Part shown: piece after piece, positions 37,118 to 46,775 of the stretch
Position numbering within the stretch: position 1 is the first letter of the stretch
Layout: each line of letters opens with the position of its first letter
Assembly: GCF_025574485.1 (NCBI RefSeq)
Contig: NZ_JAOBPO010000001.1
Location: forward strand, 1,123,501-1,187,500
Direction of reading: 5' to 3'
Source of the DNA: Kordiimonas aquimaris
Lineage (GTDB): Bacteria; Pseudomonadota; Alphaproteobacteria; Sphingomonadales; Kordiimonadaceae
DNA: 64,000 nt
Position numbers and translations under genes: made by a program
Notes under the pieces: generated by a model
Databases searched by the model: none
Seen by the model: the letters and a program-made list of their open reading frames with translations, nothing else
Told to the model about the DNA's origin: nothing

Positions 37118-39841
37118 ATGATAAATGAAGGCAATCCAAAGAATATGAATTCTACACCTTGGCTGATTAAAGCCAAGGTAACAGCTCCCAAATATCACGT
37201 GGCTTTGGAGACACGTGATATTGCCATGGAAAAACTTTCAGCTCCTAGCCAATTTGCTGTGTCGATTTTGGAGGCGCCGGGTGGCTTCGGAAAAAGTACT
37301 CTGCTTGCATTGTGGCGTACCCATTTGTCTGAATGTGGGTACGAAGTTGCTTGGTTGACCCTCGAGGAAGAAGAAACGGCGAGCACGTTATCGGCCTATC
37401 TCGCTTTTGCCTTCGATACCGTCGGCGTGGGTGGAGACGCCCTATCAACTAGCCAATTATCGACGCCGGACCTCGATCCAGCTCATCAGGCTAATATTCT
37501 ATCGACCCAGATTCAGGCAAGCGGCAAAAAGCTTGTGTTGATTTTGGATGATGTCGAAAACCTGATTGATGAACAGGCACAGCGGCTCCTGAATAATTTT
37601 ATCCGCCATGCGCCGGAAAACCTGCATATCGCACTGGCTTACCGGCAAAACCCCGGTCTTGCCTTGAGCAAATTGGTGCTGGACGGCATGGCAGTCATGC
37701 TGTCGGTTGATGACTTGCGTTTCTCTTTTGACGAGGCGGCGAGTTTTTTTGATGGACTCCTCTCCAAACGTGAAACAAAAGCTATGTATGAAAAAACCGA
37801 GGGCTGGCCTGTTGCTCTCAGGTTGATGAAAAATGCGATTGGCGGAACAGGGGCTGCGATTGATAAATTACAGTTTTTCACTAGCGAGCATGGGTTGGCT
37901 GCAGATTATCTTGAAGATCAGTTCTATAGTCGCCTGTCAAAGTCCGAGAAGACCTTTCTTTTGGATGCTTCCGTTCTTGAATGGATCGAACCGCCGCTCC
38001 TCGACAATTTAAGACAGAAGAATGACGCTGAAGCGGTGCTTGGTGGCCTTGCGCATCTTGAAGGGATTATTGTTCCACTTGATAACCGTGAGAAAACTTA
38101 TCGACTCCACGGCTTGTTCCGCCAGTATCTGAAGGAAACATTACAGCGAGAGAATAGTGATCGTTATACATTGCTACACCAGCGAGCAGCCAATGCCCTT
38201 TCGGAACGCGGTCGGTTGTTGACGGCACTGCGGCACGCGAGCTACGCCAATGATACGGATCTAATTGGGCATCTGCTAGAAAAAGCTGGCGGCATAAGGC
38301 TATGGCTCAGGGAAGGCATGACACGGGTCATTCCGGCAAACGATATGTTGAACGATGAGATTATCGAAAAGTTTCCTCGCCTCGGTTTTCTTCGTTGTAT
38401 CGTACTTATTAAACAGGGACATCTAAAGGGCGCGCAAGACCTGTTTAATCGCCTAGCCGAGACGACAGAAGGTTTCCAAAAAGACCGGGCGAAAGGTGAC
38501 GACCGAGAGCTCTATAAGGATCATATTTTTGTCCGTTCAATGCTTGCTGCCTATGGCTGTGTTCCGCTCAGTAAGGAACTTATTTCCGATTTATTGCCAG
38601 GTGATATGGATACGTCTAACGAGGAAGCGACAACCCTTGGTCATCATAAAACACTTTTGTGCCTCGCCAGCCATCAACGCGCCGAGTTTGCCAATGCTTG
38701 GCGGTTTGGTAAGGAAGCCGCTGAGCATTTTAGAGCAGCGGGATCGCGTTACGGTGAACTTTTTATCGATTTTCACTTTGGCTCGATCGCCATGGTGCGC
38801 GGCGAAGTGGAAGATGCCGACAATTATTATGTTCAGTCACAGAAGGCAATTCGACAGTTTTTCCCTCGGGACAACGGTCTGCGTTTGATCAACGAAATCC
38901 TGACCGCCGAACTCGATTTGGAGCGCAACCGCATCAACCGAATACGTAGCAAGCTCTCGAATATTATCGATCGGCTCCATGGCAGCGAAGCCTGGTTTGA
39001 TATATACGCTGCAGCGTACAGCGTCGTAACAGAAGCAACGCTCTATGAAGAAAGCCTTGATAATGCACTCGATTTCCTTCATGCCGCCCTCGAACATACT
39101 GAAGAGCAGGGATTGGCAAAGCTAAACAATTACTTGATGGCGCTTAAGGTCATGGCGTTGATCAACGCGGGTCGACATGATCAGGCCCGCCTGTCCTACG
39201 ATCGATCGGGGCTTCCTGATAATGTTGAGACGATTTTCAATCAGCAAATACATACCTGGCGCGAAATGGAAGTATTTGCCTGCGCGCTGATCAACATCAA
39301 GACGATTGAAGAAGCCTATGAAGAGGGTAAAGCGGTTGCAGACGCGCTTTACCGCTTTACAACCAAGCGCAACCTAATGCGGCCGCTCATCCGTTGCTTA
39401 ATCTTGTCAGCACTCTTACATGAGCGGAGCGACGACAAGGACAAAGCAACAACATCTATCGCGGAAGCACTTAAATATGCCCGGCATACAGACTATATTC
39501 GCCCCTTTGTGCGGCGTATTGGTGACTTGAAGGGCCTACTCAAACAGTATCAGAAGGCAACAGTCCGGAAAGCCGACAAGCACCAAATTGAGCGTTTGTT
39601 TTCTTTCTCAGTCGAAGCATCTGAGACGAACGGGAATGTCGCTGTTTTTAGTCCGCGCGAGATTGATATTCTACAAGGACTTCATACGGGTCTGCAGGAC
39701 AAAATGATTGCGCGGCGCCTTGGTGTTACGCCACATGCGGTCCGGTATCATTTGAAAAACATTTATGCGAAGACGAATGCCAACAATCGTATGCAGGCAG
39801 TCAACAAGGCGCGGACGATGGGGTTTGAACCGCGATCCTGA
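37118..39841 (+). CDS. MalT-type ATP-dependent LuxR-family transcriptional activator
   Basis: The 907-residue STAND regulator has a Walker A at 53-61 (APGGFGKST), a Walker B KLVLILDDVENL near 133, winged-helix and helical repeat regions through the middle, and a C-terminal LuxR helix-turn-helix (FSPREIDILQGLHTGLQDK ... VTPHAVRYHLKNIYAKT). Such regulators bind an inducer and ATP, oligomerise and activate transcription. Its place between the DUF917 and racemase genes points to control of this catabolic cluster. An alternative start is 37145 (MNSTPW). Neither start has a strong Shine-Dalgarno. Confidence 0.92.
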   Translation: MINEGNPKNMNSTPWLIKAKVTAPKYHVALETRDIAMEKLSAPSQFAVSILEAPGGFGKSTLLALWRTHLSECGYEVAWLTLEEEETASTLSAYLAFAFDTVGVGGDALSTSQLSTPDLDPAHQANILSTQIQASGKKLVLILDDVENLIDEQAQRLLNNFIRHAPENLHIALAYRQNPGLALSKLVLDGMAVMLSVDDLRFSFDEAASFFDGLLSKRETKAMYEKTEGWPVALRLMKNAIGGTGAAIDKLQFFTSEHGLAADYLEDQFYSRLSKSEKTFLLDASVLEWIEPPLLDNLRQKNDAEAVLGGLAHLEGIIVPLDNREKTYRLHGLFRQYLKETLQRENSDRYTLLHQRAANALSERGRLLTALRHASYANDTDLIGHLLEKAGGIRLWLREGMTRVIPANDMLNDEIIEKFPRLGFLRCIVLIKQGHLKGAQDLFNRLAETTEGFQKDRAKGDDRELYKDHIFVRSMLAAYGCVPLSKELISDLLPGDMDTSNEEATTLGHHKTLLCLASHQRAEFANAWRFGKEAAEHFRAAGSRYGELFIDFHFGSIAMVRGEVEDADNYYVQSQKAIRQFFPRDNGLRLINEILTAELDLERNRINRIRSKLSNIIDRLHGSEAWFDIYAAAYSVVTEATLYEESLDNALDFLHAALEHTEEQGLAKLNNYLMALKVMALINAGRHDQARLSYDRSGLPDNVETIFNQQIHTWREMEVFACALINIKTIEEAYEEGKAVADALYRFTTKRNLMRPLIRCLILSALLHERSDDKDKATTSIAEALKYARHTDYIRPFVRRIGDLKGLLKQYQKATVRKADKHQIERLFSFSVEASETNGNVAVFSPREIDILQGLHTGLQDKMIARRLGVTPHAVRYHLKNIYAKTNANNRMQAVNKARTMGFEPRS

Positions 39842-39998
39842 CGACTGGTTCCAAAGCTATCAAAATAGGTAGGCGTAAAAACACATTGTTTGCCTGTCAC
39901 TCCCCAAATTAACGCTGCCCTACCGGTCAAGCTGATTGTCTTTGTGCACTGTTGATGGAACGATAGTCTCAATCCAATGGACGCTAAAAGGAGTTTTT

Positions 39999-40724
39999 AT
40001 GTCGAAGATCATTCATATCATCACGCCGATCATTACTGAGGGTATTCGCTCGCTCGAAGATGTTGCGCCTTTTGCAAGTGAAAATCTCGAGTTCCGCCAT
40101 TCTCTCCTTGATAGAGGGCCGTCTTCGATTGAATGCGAATATGATGAAGCAATCGCTGTACCTGACACCATTGCTAAATGTATCGAGGCGGAGCAAGCGG
40201 GCGCCGACGCGATCGTAATCGATTGTATGGGGGACCCTGGCATGAAACCATGCCGTGAAGTGGTTTCAATCCCTGTGCTCGGGCCCGGTGAGACAAGTAT
40301 GCATATGGCCGCAATGCTAGGGCAAAAGTTCTCATTCGTAACCGTAGTCGACGGCGTTATTCCCATGATCAACAATCTGGCGAAAATCTATGGCCTCGCA
40401 GAGAAAATGGTGTCGTCCCGTGTGATCGATATGCCTGTTTTGAATATTGAACAGGACATCGAAAAAACTCAGGAGAAGCTCGCAGAAGCATCGCTTGAGG
40501 CAATCAGAGATGATGGTGCTGATGTCATTGTCCTTGGCTGTACAGGCTTTCTCGGCTGCGCAGAAAAGATCATTGAGCGGTTGAAGTTCGAAGGCTACGA
40601 CGTACCGGTTATCGATCCAATTCCTCTTACCGTCATGACCGCGTCTGCGCTTATTGATGTTGGGTTGACGCATAGCAAGAAAACCTACGCACCGCCGCGA
40701 GACAAGGTTGTCGTGGGGTACTGA
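39999..40724 (+). CDS. Aspartate/glutamate (hydantoin) racemase-family protein
   Basis: The 241-residue protein has the two-cysteine catalytic plan of the Asp/Glu/hydantoin racemase superfamily. VIDCMGDPGM (first Cys) lies near 74 and VLGCTGFLGC (second Cys) near 180. PVLGPGETSMHMA and the C-terminal PVIDPIPLTVMTASALI also fit. The ATG at 39999 follows AAAGGAG by seven bases and is preferred over 39936. In this context it would interconvert D- and L-forms of a ring or ring-opened substrate for the hydantoinase. AroM/maleate-isomerase-like relatives share the fold, so the exact reaction is open. Confidence 0.86.
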   Translation: MSKIIHIITPIITEGIRSLEDVAPFASENLEFRHSLLDRGPSSIECEYDEAIAVPDTIAKCIEAEQAGADAIVIDCMGDPGMKPCREVVSIPVLGPGETSMHMAAMLGQKFSFVTVVDGVIPMINNLAKIYGLAEKMVSSRVIDMPVLNIEQDIEKTQEKLAEASLEAIRDDGADVIVLGCTGFLGCAEKIIERLKFEGYDVPVIDPIPLTVMTASALIDVGLTHSKKTYAPPRDKVVVGY

Positions 40725-40800
40725 TTGACGCTTAGGCTGAAGGCAGTAGAGAGGCTTCCGTCAATGATAAAACTCTATGGCGTAAGGGGCTCAATGTCGT

Positions 40801-41286
40801 GTGAACGCGCACGGCATTGCTGCACTTTTCAGCATGGGAATCAGGATCTTTGTGGTCCAGCTTCTGGCGTCTATCCCAGCGCATGCCGTACGTCACATAG
40901 ACATCGTTGAGATATTGTGTTTTGGGTTTAGGAGCGCCGGCTTTCTTCCTGTTAGTGTTTGCCACGTGGACCATCAACGCAAGTAATCTATATTCTGAGG
41001 CCCTTGGTTTAAAGGAGCTGGTTGCCAAAGGTCGACAAATGGAAATTGACGCTGTTGGGAGCTACTGTTGGGGCTGCGCTTGCTCTCTGGGGTTGCCGAT
41101 AATCTATCAGTGTTTTTGTTGGCTCTGGGAGTAGCAATACCTCCGATCGCAGGCATTTATATTGTTGATAATTTCTTCGCTGGTGCATCGGCCAGATTCA
41201 AATGCGCCCCCAGGCATAAATCTATCGAATGGATCGCTTTCATTGCCTGAATTGTCGGCAATCTGTTCGGCGTCCTTGCGAGCTCG
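40801..41286 (+). pseudogene. Broken NCS1-type cytosine/purine/allantoin permease (CodB-like)
   Basis: Permease pieces occur in the right order but in different frames. DIVEIL appears near 40900; GLGAPAFFLLVFATWTINAS and NLYSEALGL at ~40920-41010 match the CodB 'TWT-x-N-x-NLYS' block. KVDKWKLTLLGATVGAALAL lies at ~41027-41090 in another frame, and FLLALGVAIPPIAGIYIVDN follows at 41113-41172. The last helix IEWIAFIA*IVGNLFGVLAS has a TGA (41248-41250) where Trp is expected. At least two frameshifts and one stop make it non-functional. It fits as the lost transporter of the hydantoinase/DUF917 cluster. Confidence 0.75.
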
Positions 41287-41560
41287 TAGAATATAGGGGT
41301 TTTGCCGTCATTGGGCGACCTCATCGTGTCAATGATATGCTATCTTTTACTACAGCGGCTAGCAGAGTGGTTGCTTTGAATATGTGCCAAAAACTACTAA
41401 TATTAATAGGGAATGTTTTGCGCCTGCGCCAAACTAGACCTACCTTTTTTATCAGCGACCTATCAGTTTCCTCACTTGCTTCTAAAAGGCTGGAAGCGCT
41501 CAACTGAGGCAACGTTAATTGGAACTACCCAATTGCGGGGAGGAAATTTGGAGGAATGTT

Positions 41561-43804
41561 ATGTCTAAGGTTTCAATAAAGAGAATACTGGCATATTCGA
41601 CCTGCATTGGGTCGCTATTTGCTACATCAAACACTACTTGGGCACAGAACGGTCAGGATGGTGATTTTGCGCTTGAAGAAATTATTGTAACTGCTCAAAA
41701 GCGTGAGCAGAGTTTGAACGATGTTGGCATTGCCGTCACGGCCTTTACGGGAGATGCCATTCAGCGGCTGGGACTGGAAGAGCCGGTTGATCTGGCAGCC
41801 TATACCCCAAATGTGAACATCAATGAAACATTTGGGCGCGGTATCATCAATGTCAGCGTACGCGGCATTGGCCTCAACGACTACGCTGTGAACAATAACC
41901 CAGCTGCAGGGATTTACATCGACGACGTGTATCTTGTCTCACCAGCGATGCTCAGCTTCCAATTGTTTGACTTGGAACGTGTGGAGGTACTTAAAGGGCC
42001 ACAAGGTACCCTCTACGGTAAGAACACGACTGCGGGTGCAGTCAAATTCATCAGCCGCAAGCCAACTGACGAAACGGAAGGATACATCCGAGCGGAATAT
42101 GGCCGGTTTGATAAATTGACAGTCGATGGTGCGATTGGCGGTCAAGTTGCGGAAGGATTCAACGTAAGGCTTTCTGGACAGACAACTCAGCAGTTTGAAG
42201 GCTTCCAAACCAATCGTGTAACAGGCGAAGACGTTGGTGATATACATCGAACCTCCTTGCGATTGCTGGCTGACTGGCAGGCGACAGAGAATTTCTCGGT
42301 TTTCTTGAACGTTCATGGTGGCAGAGATACATCTGACTCTATCTTGTTCAACGTAAACAATATCCTTGACCCTAGTGATGATGAATTTTTCGATGAACCA
42401 TTCAATGTGTCTGGAGGCGGGCCAATTGGATCTGAAATTGAAAACTTTGGATTTTCGGTGACGGCAAATTGGGACCTCTCAGACCAATGGTCAGTTGTGT
42501 CGATTACCGGGTATGAAGATTATTCTAGATTCTATCAGGAAGATCGTGACGGCTCTACGTTAGTGCATCTGGATGGCTTCTTCGAAAATGAAATTGAACA
42601 ATTCTCGCAAGAGCTGAGAGCGACTTTCACTAGTGAGGAATTCTTTCTGACATTTGGTGGTTTCTATGGAACCGACACTGTTGATACTCGCGACCAATTT
42701 GATGCTGTTGATCTTTTGCCATTATTTGGTTTGGGCGGGTCGACTGGTGTCGGAAACTTCTATAGTCAGGAAACCGATTCCTCGGCGCTATTTGTACATG
42801 CGGAGTGGCAAGCCACTGAAACCATCAAATTGACAGGTGGACTTCGGTATACGAATGATCAGAAGGACTTGAGTAACGCATTTACCTTTATCGTTACGCC
42901 AGACTTGAGTACTGGTGGTGGCGGCCTTTGCCCATTGCTTCCCGCTGGTGATCCTGGTGCTGTCAATGTTGATGATGGCGTTCAAATCGGCTGCTTTGAC
43001 CCTTTTGCAGCGGATTTCTCTGTGAACGATCTCGCGTGGAAGTTTGGTATCGATTACTCTGGACTTGAAGATACATTGATCTATGCCAGTGTGGGAACGG
43101 GCTTTAAGTCAGGTGGCTTCCAAGGCCAATTGACTTTCAATCCTGCCGACCTTAATCCGTTCGTTGAAGAAAACCTTGTTGCTTATGAAGTTGGTTTCAA
43201 AACTCAGTTAGCCTCAAACAGGCTGCAATTGAACGGTGCTGCCTTCTACTATGATTACACCGACTTGCAATTTTATGGCCCTCTATTTGACTCACCATTT
43301 GGCCCATTGTTTGGGATTGATAATGCCGGTAATGCCTCAATTTTTGGTGGTGAAATCGAGTTGAACTGGTTGATAACAGAAAGCTGGGACATTCAAGCTG
43401 GTCTTGGCTTGCTTGATACTGAAATTGACAATTCGGTTCTCCCGGGTGTTGCTGCGGGTAGCGAACTGCCTAACTCTCCAAATGTAAACTTTAATCTGCA
43501 GACCAATTATCAGTGGAATATTAGCGATAGTTTGGTTGGTGATGTTTCGTTTGCAACGTCTTACAAAGGTGATGTGAGCTATGACATCGTTCGTCAACCG
43601 CAGGAAACATTGGAAGATGGTTATTGGCTGGTAAATGCTCGTATCGGTGTGTCTGATGCCGAGGGTGATTGGTCCGTCTATCTTTGGGGGAGGAATATAC
43701 TTGATGAGCGATATCGGACGCAGGTTATCACTTCAAGTGTCGGATTTGCTGAGACGTTTGGTGACCCAGCCACCTACGGTGTTGGTTTTCAGCTGAATTT
43801 TTAG
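41561..43804 (+). CDS. TonB-dependent outer-membrane receptor
   Basis: The 747-residue receptor has a signal peptide ending NTTWAQ and a TonB-box-like segment EEIIVTAQKREQS. The plug domain includes VNISVRGIGLNDY-like residues near 95-110 and EVLKGPQGTLYGKNTTAGA near 145. A 22-strand-type barrel ends in TYGVGFQLNF with terminal Phe. The ATG at 41561 has GGAGG at 41550-41554. It imports an unknown ligand. Its place after the permease pseudogene and the racemase links it to uptake of the cluster's substrate, though this is inference. A terminator follows at 43936. Confidence 0.94.
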   Translation: MSKVSIKRILAYSTCIGSLFATSNTTWAQNGQDGDFALEEIIVTAQKREQSLNDVGIAVTAFTGDAIQRLGLEEPVDLAAYTPNVNINETFGRGIINVSVRGIGLNDYAVNNNPAAGIYIDDVYLVSPAMLSFQLFDLERVEVLKGPQGTLYGKNTTAGAVKFISRKPTDETEGYIRAEYGRFDKLTVDGAIGGQVAEGFNVRLSGQTTQQFEGFQTNRVTGEDVGDIHRTSLRLLADWQATENFSVFLNVHGGRDTSDSILFNVNNILDPSDDEFFDEPFNVSGGGPIGSEIENFGFSVTANWDLSDQWSVVSITGYEDYSRFYQEDRDGSTLVHLDGFFENEIEQFSQELRATFTSEEFFLTFGGFYGTDTVDTRDQFDAVDLLPLFGLGGSTGVGNFYSQETDSSALFVHAEWQATETIKLTGGLRYTNDQKDLSNAFTFIVTPDLSTGGGGLCPLLPAGDPGAVNVDDGVQIGCFDPFAADFSVNDLAWKFGIDYSGLEDTLIYASVGTGFKSGGFQGQLTFNPADLNPFVEENLVAYEVGFKTQLASNRLQLNGAAFYYDYTDLQFYGPLFDSPFGPLFGIDNAGNASIFGGEIELNWLITESWDIQAGLGLLDTEIDNSVLPGVAAGSELPNSPNVNFNLQTNYQWNISDSLVGDVSFATSYKGDVSYDIVRQPQETLEDGYWLVNARIGVSDAEGDWSVYLWGRNILDERYRTQVITSSVGFAETFGDPATYGVGFQLNF

Positions 43805-44161
43805 AGAATTCATATTTGGTCACTAAGCTATATACAATGTTCGAACCTTTGTTCGATTGACCTTTGTAAAGATAGCAAGTTGATCAAAAGGAATCTTCCC
43901 AAGGTAGAAGTAGTTTTATACTACTGAGACCTTATGTAGGCTCGCGAACTCGAGGGCCTACTTTTTGTCTATATTGGATGTTATGTTGATATAATCCGCG
44001 CAAAAGTGATGCTGTGTGAGTTGATCTGGCGCCTGACTAGTTAGCAATTAGCTCCCGATATCGAGCGGTGAGATGTATGGACTCCTTTCCTTTTACAAAG
44101 CTGACGTGGGTAATAAATCGTCCAATGTCTCGTTTTGCCACATGCTGACTAAACACATATC
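43805..44161. other. Intergenic stretch with terminator, right end of TonB cluster / left end of mobile module
   Basis: The stretch contains the terminator at 43936-43966 and most of a dubious 53-residue minus-strand frame (44037-44198). No repeat matching the other side of the recombinase module (48.9-49.5 kb) was found by eye. Confidence 0.5.
43936..43966 (+). terminator. Rho-independent terminator after the TonB receptor gene
   Basis: A GC-rich stem (GTAGGC ... GCCTAC, extended by CTCG/CGAG) is followed at once by TTTTT. It lies 132 bases past the receptor stop. Confidence 0.75.
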
Positions 44162-44198
44162 TTAAAACCTTAAAACCTTCCTCTGTGTATCCCAGCAT
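44037..44198 (-). CDS. Doubtful 53-residue frame overlapping the recombinase 3' end
   Basis: Beginning MLGYTEEGFKVLRYV and ending LTARYRELIAN, this frame overlaps the last 37 bases of the recombinase gene in another frame and continues to 44037. The composition looks protein-like (basic, no low complexity), but there is no good ribosome site and no family match. It may be chance. Confidence 0.22.
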   Translation of the reverse strand: MLGYTEEGFKVLRYVFSQHVAKRDIGRFITHVSFVKGKESIHLTARYRELIAN

Positions 44199-45832
44199 CT
44201 ATCGTGACCTCTTGTCTTCAGGCTCTCGAGGGATAATGGTGCAAGCTGTGTCCCTTCAATGATTGCTTTCTGTATATCCGGTGCGAGTAGGGCCATCTTG
44301 ATGTGCTTGTGCACATAAGCTTCGTTTAGATTGTTAAAACGAGCAACATCCTTGATTGTTCGTGCATCACCGCTGCGCACCATCTCAACCCAACCATGTG
44401 CTTGTACGAGCATCTTGATCAGTGGTAGGTCTTTTCGCGTAAAGTCGGATGCGATCACCAGCTTGTCTTCTGAATGTTTCTTCTTCAGATTTACCTTGAT
44501 ACCAACCTCATGAATGGCACTGTTAGCTTCTGTTAGGCCGATAATATTTAGCAGTTGGCCTCTGTCATAACGGACAGATAATCCATCAGTTGTCACTGTA
44601 ACCTTTTGAATGATGGATGAGATAAAGTTGGCGGTGTTGCCGTCTATCATTTGTGCGCTCATGTCTTTTGCCTTGGTTAAATACTTCGATAGATCAGAAG
44701 TGCTGATGCTGGAGCCGGCCTCAATCGTCCATGCTTTTATGGATTGCGGGTCCATTAATAGGCCCGCAAGCCAGTTGGACACTATGCCCTCTATTTTAGG
44801 TGCACTGATGCGGTGGATGCTGCCTGCAGTTTGTGGGCGATCCTGCAATATGGCTTGATTGACATAATAGCGGTAACGCCTGCCTTTCTTGTTAGCGTGA
44901 CTGGGTGTAAAGCCGTTACCGTTCTCGTCAAACAACAGACCTGATAGTGGGCTTTGAACTTGCCGCCTTTTCTTGCGGGTTACTGTCTGCTTGTTAAGTT
45001 GGTCCTGCACTTGTTGCCATAACTTCTGATCAATGATGGCTTCATGCTGGCCTTCATGTAGCTGATCGCCGTGCCTGATATGCCCGATGTAAATCGGGTT
45101 TTTGAGGAGTTTGTACAAGCTGCCGCGGCTGATGGTGTTGCCGCCTATATGATTGCCTTTTTTTGTTAACCACCGTTTGGATCGGATGCCGCGCTGTTCC
45201 AGTTCGGCCTTCAGTGCTCTTACACACCCGAGCTCCAGATATAGATTGAAGATGCAGCGTACCTGTTCAGCTTCCCGATTGATGATCTTGAGACTGCGGC
45301 CGTTAGGTTCATACCCTAATGGTGGCACACCGCCCATCCACATTCCCTTCTTCTTGGAGGCTGCAATCTTGTCTCGAATGCGCTCCGCTGTGACCTCACG
45401 TTCATACTGGGCAAAGGACAGCAACACGTTCAGTGTTAGCCGCCCCATAGAGGAGGTAGTGTTGAACTGCTGGGTCACAGAGACGAAAGAGACGCCGTGC
45501 TTGTCGAAGACATCAACCAGCTTTGCAAAGTCGGCGAGGGAACGAGTGAGCCGGTCCACTTTATAGACCACCACTATCTGTATATGACCGGCTTCAATGT
45601 CAGCTATTAACTGCTTGAGGGCAGGACGTTCAAGGTTGCCGCCAGACTTGCCGCCGTCCTCGTAGCGTGTAGGTGAAAGCTTCCATCCTTCGAACCGCTG
45701 CGAACCGATAAAGGCTGCGCAGGCCTCATGTTGTGCGTCCAAGCTGTTGAACTCTTGCTCAAGGCCTTCTTCCGATGACTTGCGGCAATAAACGGCGCAA
45801 GTTTTGATCTCTACTTTACTGCTGCCATCCAT
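44162..45832 (-). CDS. Large serine recombinase (site-specific integrase)
   Basis: The 556-residue recombinase has an N-terminal resolvase catalytic domain with AVYCRKSSEEGLEQEFNSL (nucleophile probably Ser19), DGGKSGGNLERPAL and VVYKVDRLTRSLADF. The Recombinase domain follows (FNLYLELGCVRALKAELEQ-type block, SLYKLLKNPIYIGHI). The zinc-ribbon-like region (GLLFDENGNGFTPSH) lacks the usual cysteines, as in many alphaproteobacterial relatives. It would integrate or excise its element by Ser-linked strand exchange. Its start overlaps the DUF2924 stop by one base, so the two are translationally coupled. Confidence 0.94.
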   Translation of the reverse strand: MDGSSKVEIKTCAVYCRKSSEEGLEQEFNSLDAQHEACAAFIGSQRFEGWKLSPTRYEDGGKSGGNLERPALKQLIADIEAGHIQIVVVYKVDRLTRSLADFAKLVDVFDKHGVSFVSVTQQFNTTSSMGRLTLNVLLSFAQYEREVTAERIRDKIAASKKKGMWMGGVPPLGYEPNGRSLKIINREAEQVRCIFNLYLELGCVRALKAELEQRGIRSKRWLTKKGNHIGGNTISRGSLYKLLKNPIYIGHIRHGDQLHEGQHEAIIDQKLWQQVQDQLNKQTVTRKKRRQVQSPLSGLLFDENGNGFTPSHANKKGRRYRYYVNQAILQDRPQTAGSIHRISAPKIEGIVSNWLAGLLMDPQSIKAWTIEAGSSISTSDLSKYLTKAKDMSAQMIDGNTANFISSIIQKVTVTTDGLSVRYDRGQLLNIIGLTEANSAIHEVGIKVNLKKKHSEDKLVIASDFTRKDLPLIKMLVQAHGWVEMVRSGDARTIKDVARFNNLNEAYVHKHIKMALLAPDIQKAIIEGTQLAPLSLESLKTRGHDRCWDTQRKVLRF

Positions 45833-46278
45833 CAGCGTGCCCTCTTGAGACCAAAGAAGGCTGGGCCAGACCAGCGGGTGCCGGTGATCAACCGCGCCAC
45901 TTCACTGAGACTGCGATAGAGGGTGCCGCTGTATTCAACACCGTTCAATCGTTGTACCACCGTATAGCGTTTGCCCTTCCAGTCGCGCACATACTGTGTG
46001 CCTGGTGCATAGATGGGTGTGTCTTCCAGCCTGTAGTTAGGATTGGCATCAAAACATCTCGCCAGATGTTTGATCTGCCGCATGGTTGTGCGATCAAGTC
46101 CGCCTTGCTGTGCTGCTTGCAGGTCCCAGGCGAGGATGTTGCGGGTTAGCTTGCATGGTGGGCCGTCAAGTGTGTCATGGCCGTATATGCTGTGCCACAG
46201 TGTTTTAGCGGCTTTATTCTTGAGCTTGTCCAACTCAGACAGGTTTAGTTTATTGATATCCGGTTCCATCAGTGTCAC
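45832..46278 (-). CDS. DUF2924 domain-containing protein
   Basis: The 148-residue basic protein is recognised by the DUF2924 C-terminal pattern YRSLSEVARLITGTRWSGPA followed by FFGLK, the middle RDWKGKRYTVVQRLNGVEY, and the N-terminal helical ILAWDLQAAQQGGLD. The family almost always sits immediately upstream of a large serine recombinase, as here with a one-base overlap. A role as a DNA-binding helper or directionality factor is plausible but not proven. Confidence 0.9.
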   Translation of the reverse strand: MTLMEPDINKLNLSELDKLKNKAAKTLWHSIYGHDTLDGPPCKLTRNILAWDLQAAQQGGLDRTTMRQIKHLARCFDANPNYRLEDTPIYAPGTQYVRDWKGKRYTVVQRLNGVEYSGTLYRSLSEVARLITGTRWSGPAFFGLKRAR

Positions 46279-46331
46279 CTCCTCATATGGTTCGGCGACA
46301 CTGACGCTCCGTTTGCTTCGACAGTCCAGTC

Positions 46332-46775
46332 CTAATTTTGGTCAGTTGCGGATACCTCTGTGTCTTTACTTCCGTGTACCTTCCAGAGAACTTCCATAAA
46401 GGGTTTTGGTGGCTCCATAGGGTCACCGGCGTTATAGAGATCTATATACTCTTCCATCGTCATTTTTGGTGGTGCTATGAGTACGCCGTGCCCCTTATCG
46501 GCATCATCAGTTGCTATGTCATAAGTTTCAACTAGGCGCTGGTGTTCTTTGAGCGCCTTACCGCCTTTCTCAATCGCGAGATACTGTAACCGCAGCAACA
46601 GAGCTTCAAGGACAGTCACGCGGCAGCGCTCCCCGTCAATGGTGACATAATGATGTTTTGACGCAATATCCCGCACGATGGTCTTCCGGTTCTTTGAGCC
46701 TTTGGGGCGGCCTCCAGCGTTTCGTACTTCACCGGGTTTAATCTGGCCAGATTTAGGTGGATGTTTATAAGTCAC
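46332..46775 (-). CDS. DUF5681 domain-containing protein (downstream copy)
   Basis: The 147-residue protein starts at GTG 46775, which follows AAGGAAG by five bases and overlaps the end of the preceding DUF5681 gene. It begins VTYKHPPKSGQIKPGE and has the DUF5681 core NAGGRPKGSKNRKTIVRD, then a helical part with ALLLRLQYLAIEKGGKAL. A longer frame to 47042 exists but runs through the upstream gene and is not credible. DUF5681 proteins are frequent in phage- and island-derived modules beside packaging or methylase genes. Their function is unknown. Confidence 0.82.
   Translation of the reverse strand: MTYKHPPKSGQIKPGEVRNAGGRPKGSKNRKTIVRDIASKHHYVTIDGERCRVTVLEALLLRLQYLAIEKGGKALKEHQRLVETYDIATDDADKGHGVLIAPPKMTMEEYIDLYNAGDPMEPPKPFMEVLWKVHGSKDTEVSATDQN

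Noticed and set aside
40732-41028. 98-codon minus-strand frame over the permease pseudogene
   Set aside because: Fragments of CodB on the plus strand explain the region, and the minus frame shows no family motif or ribosome site.
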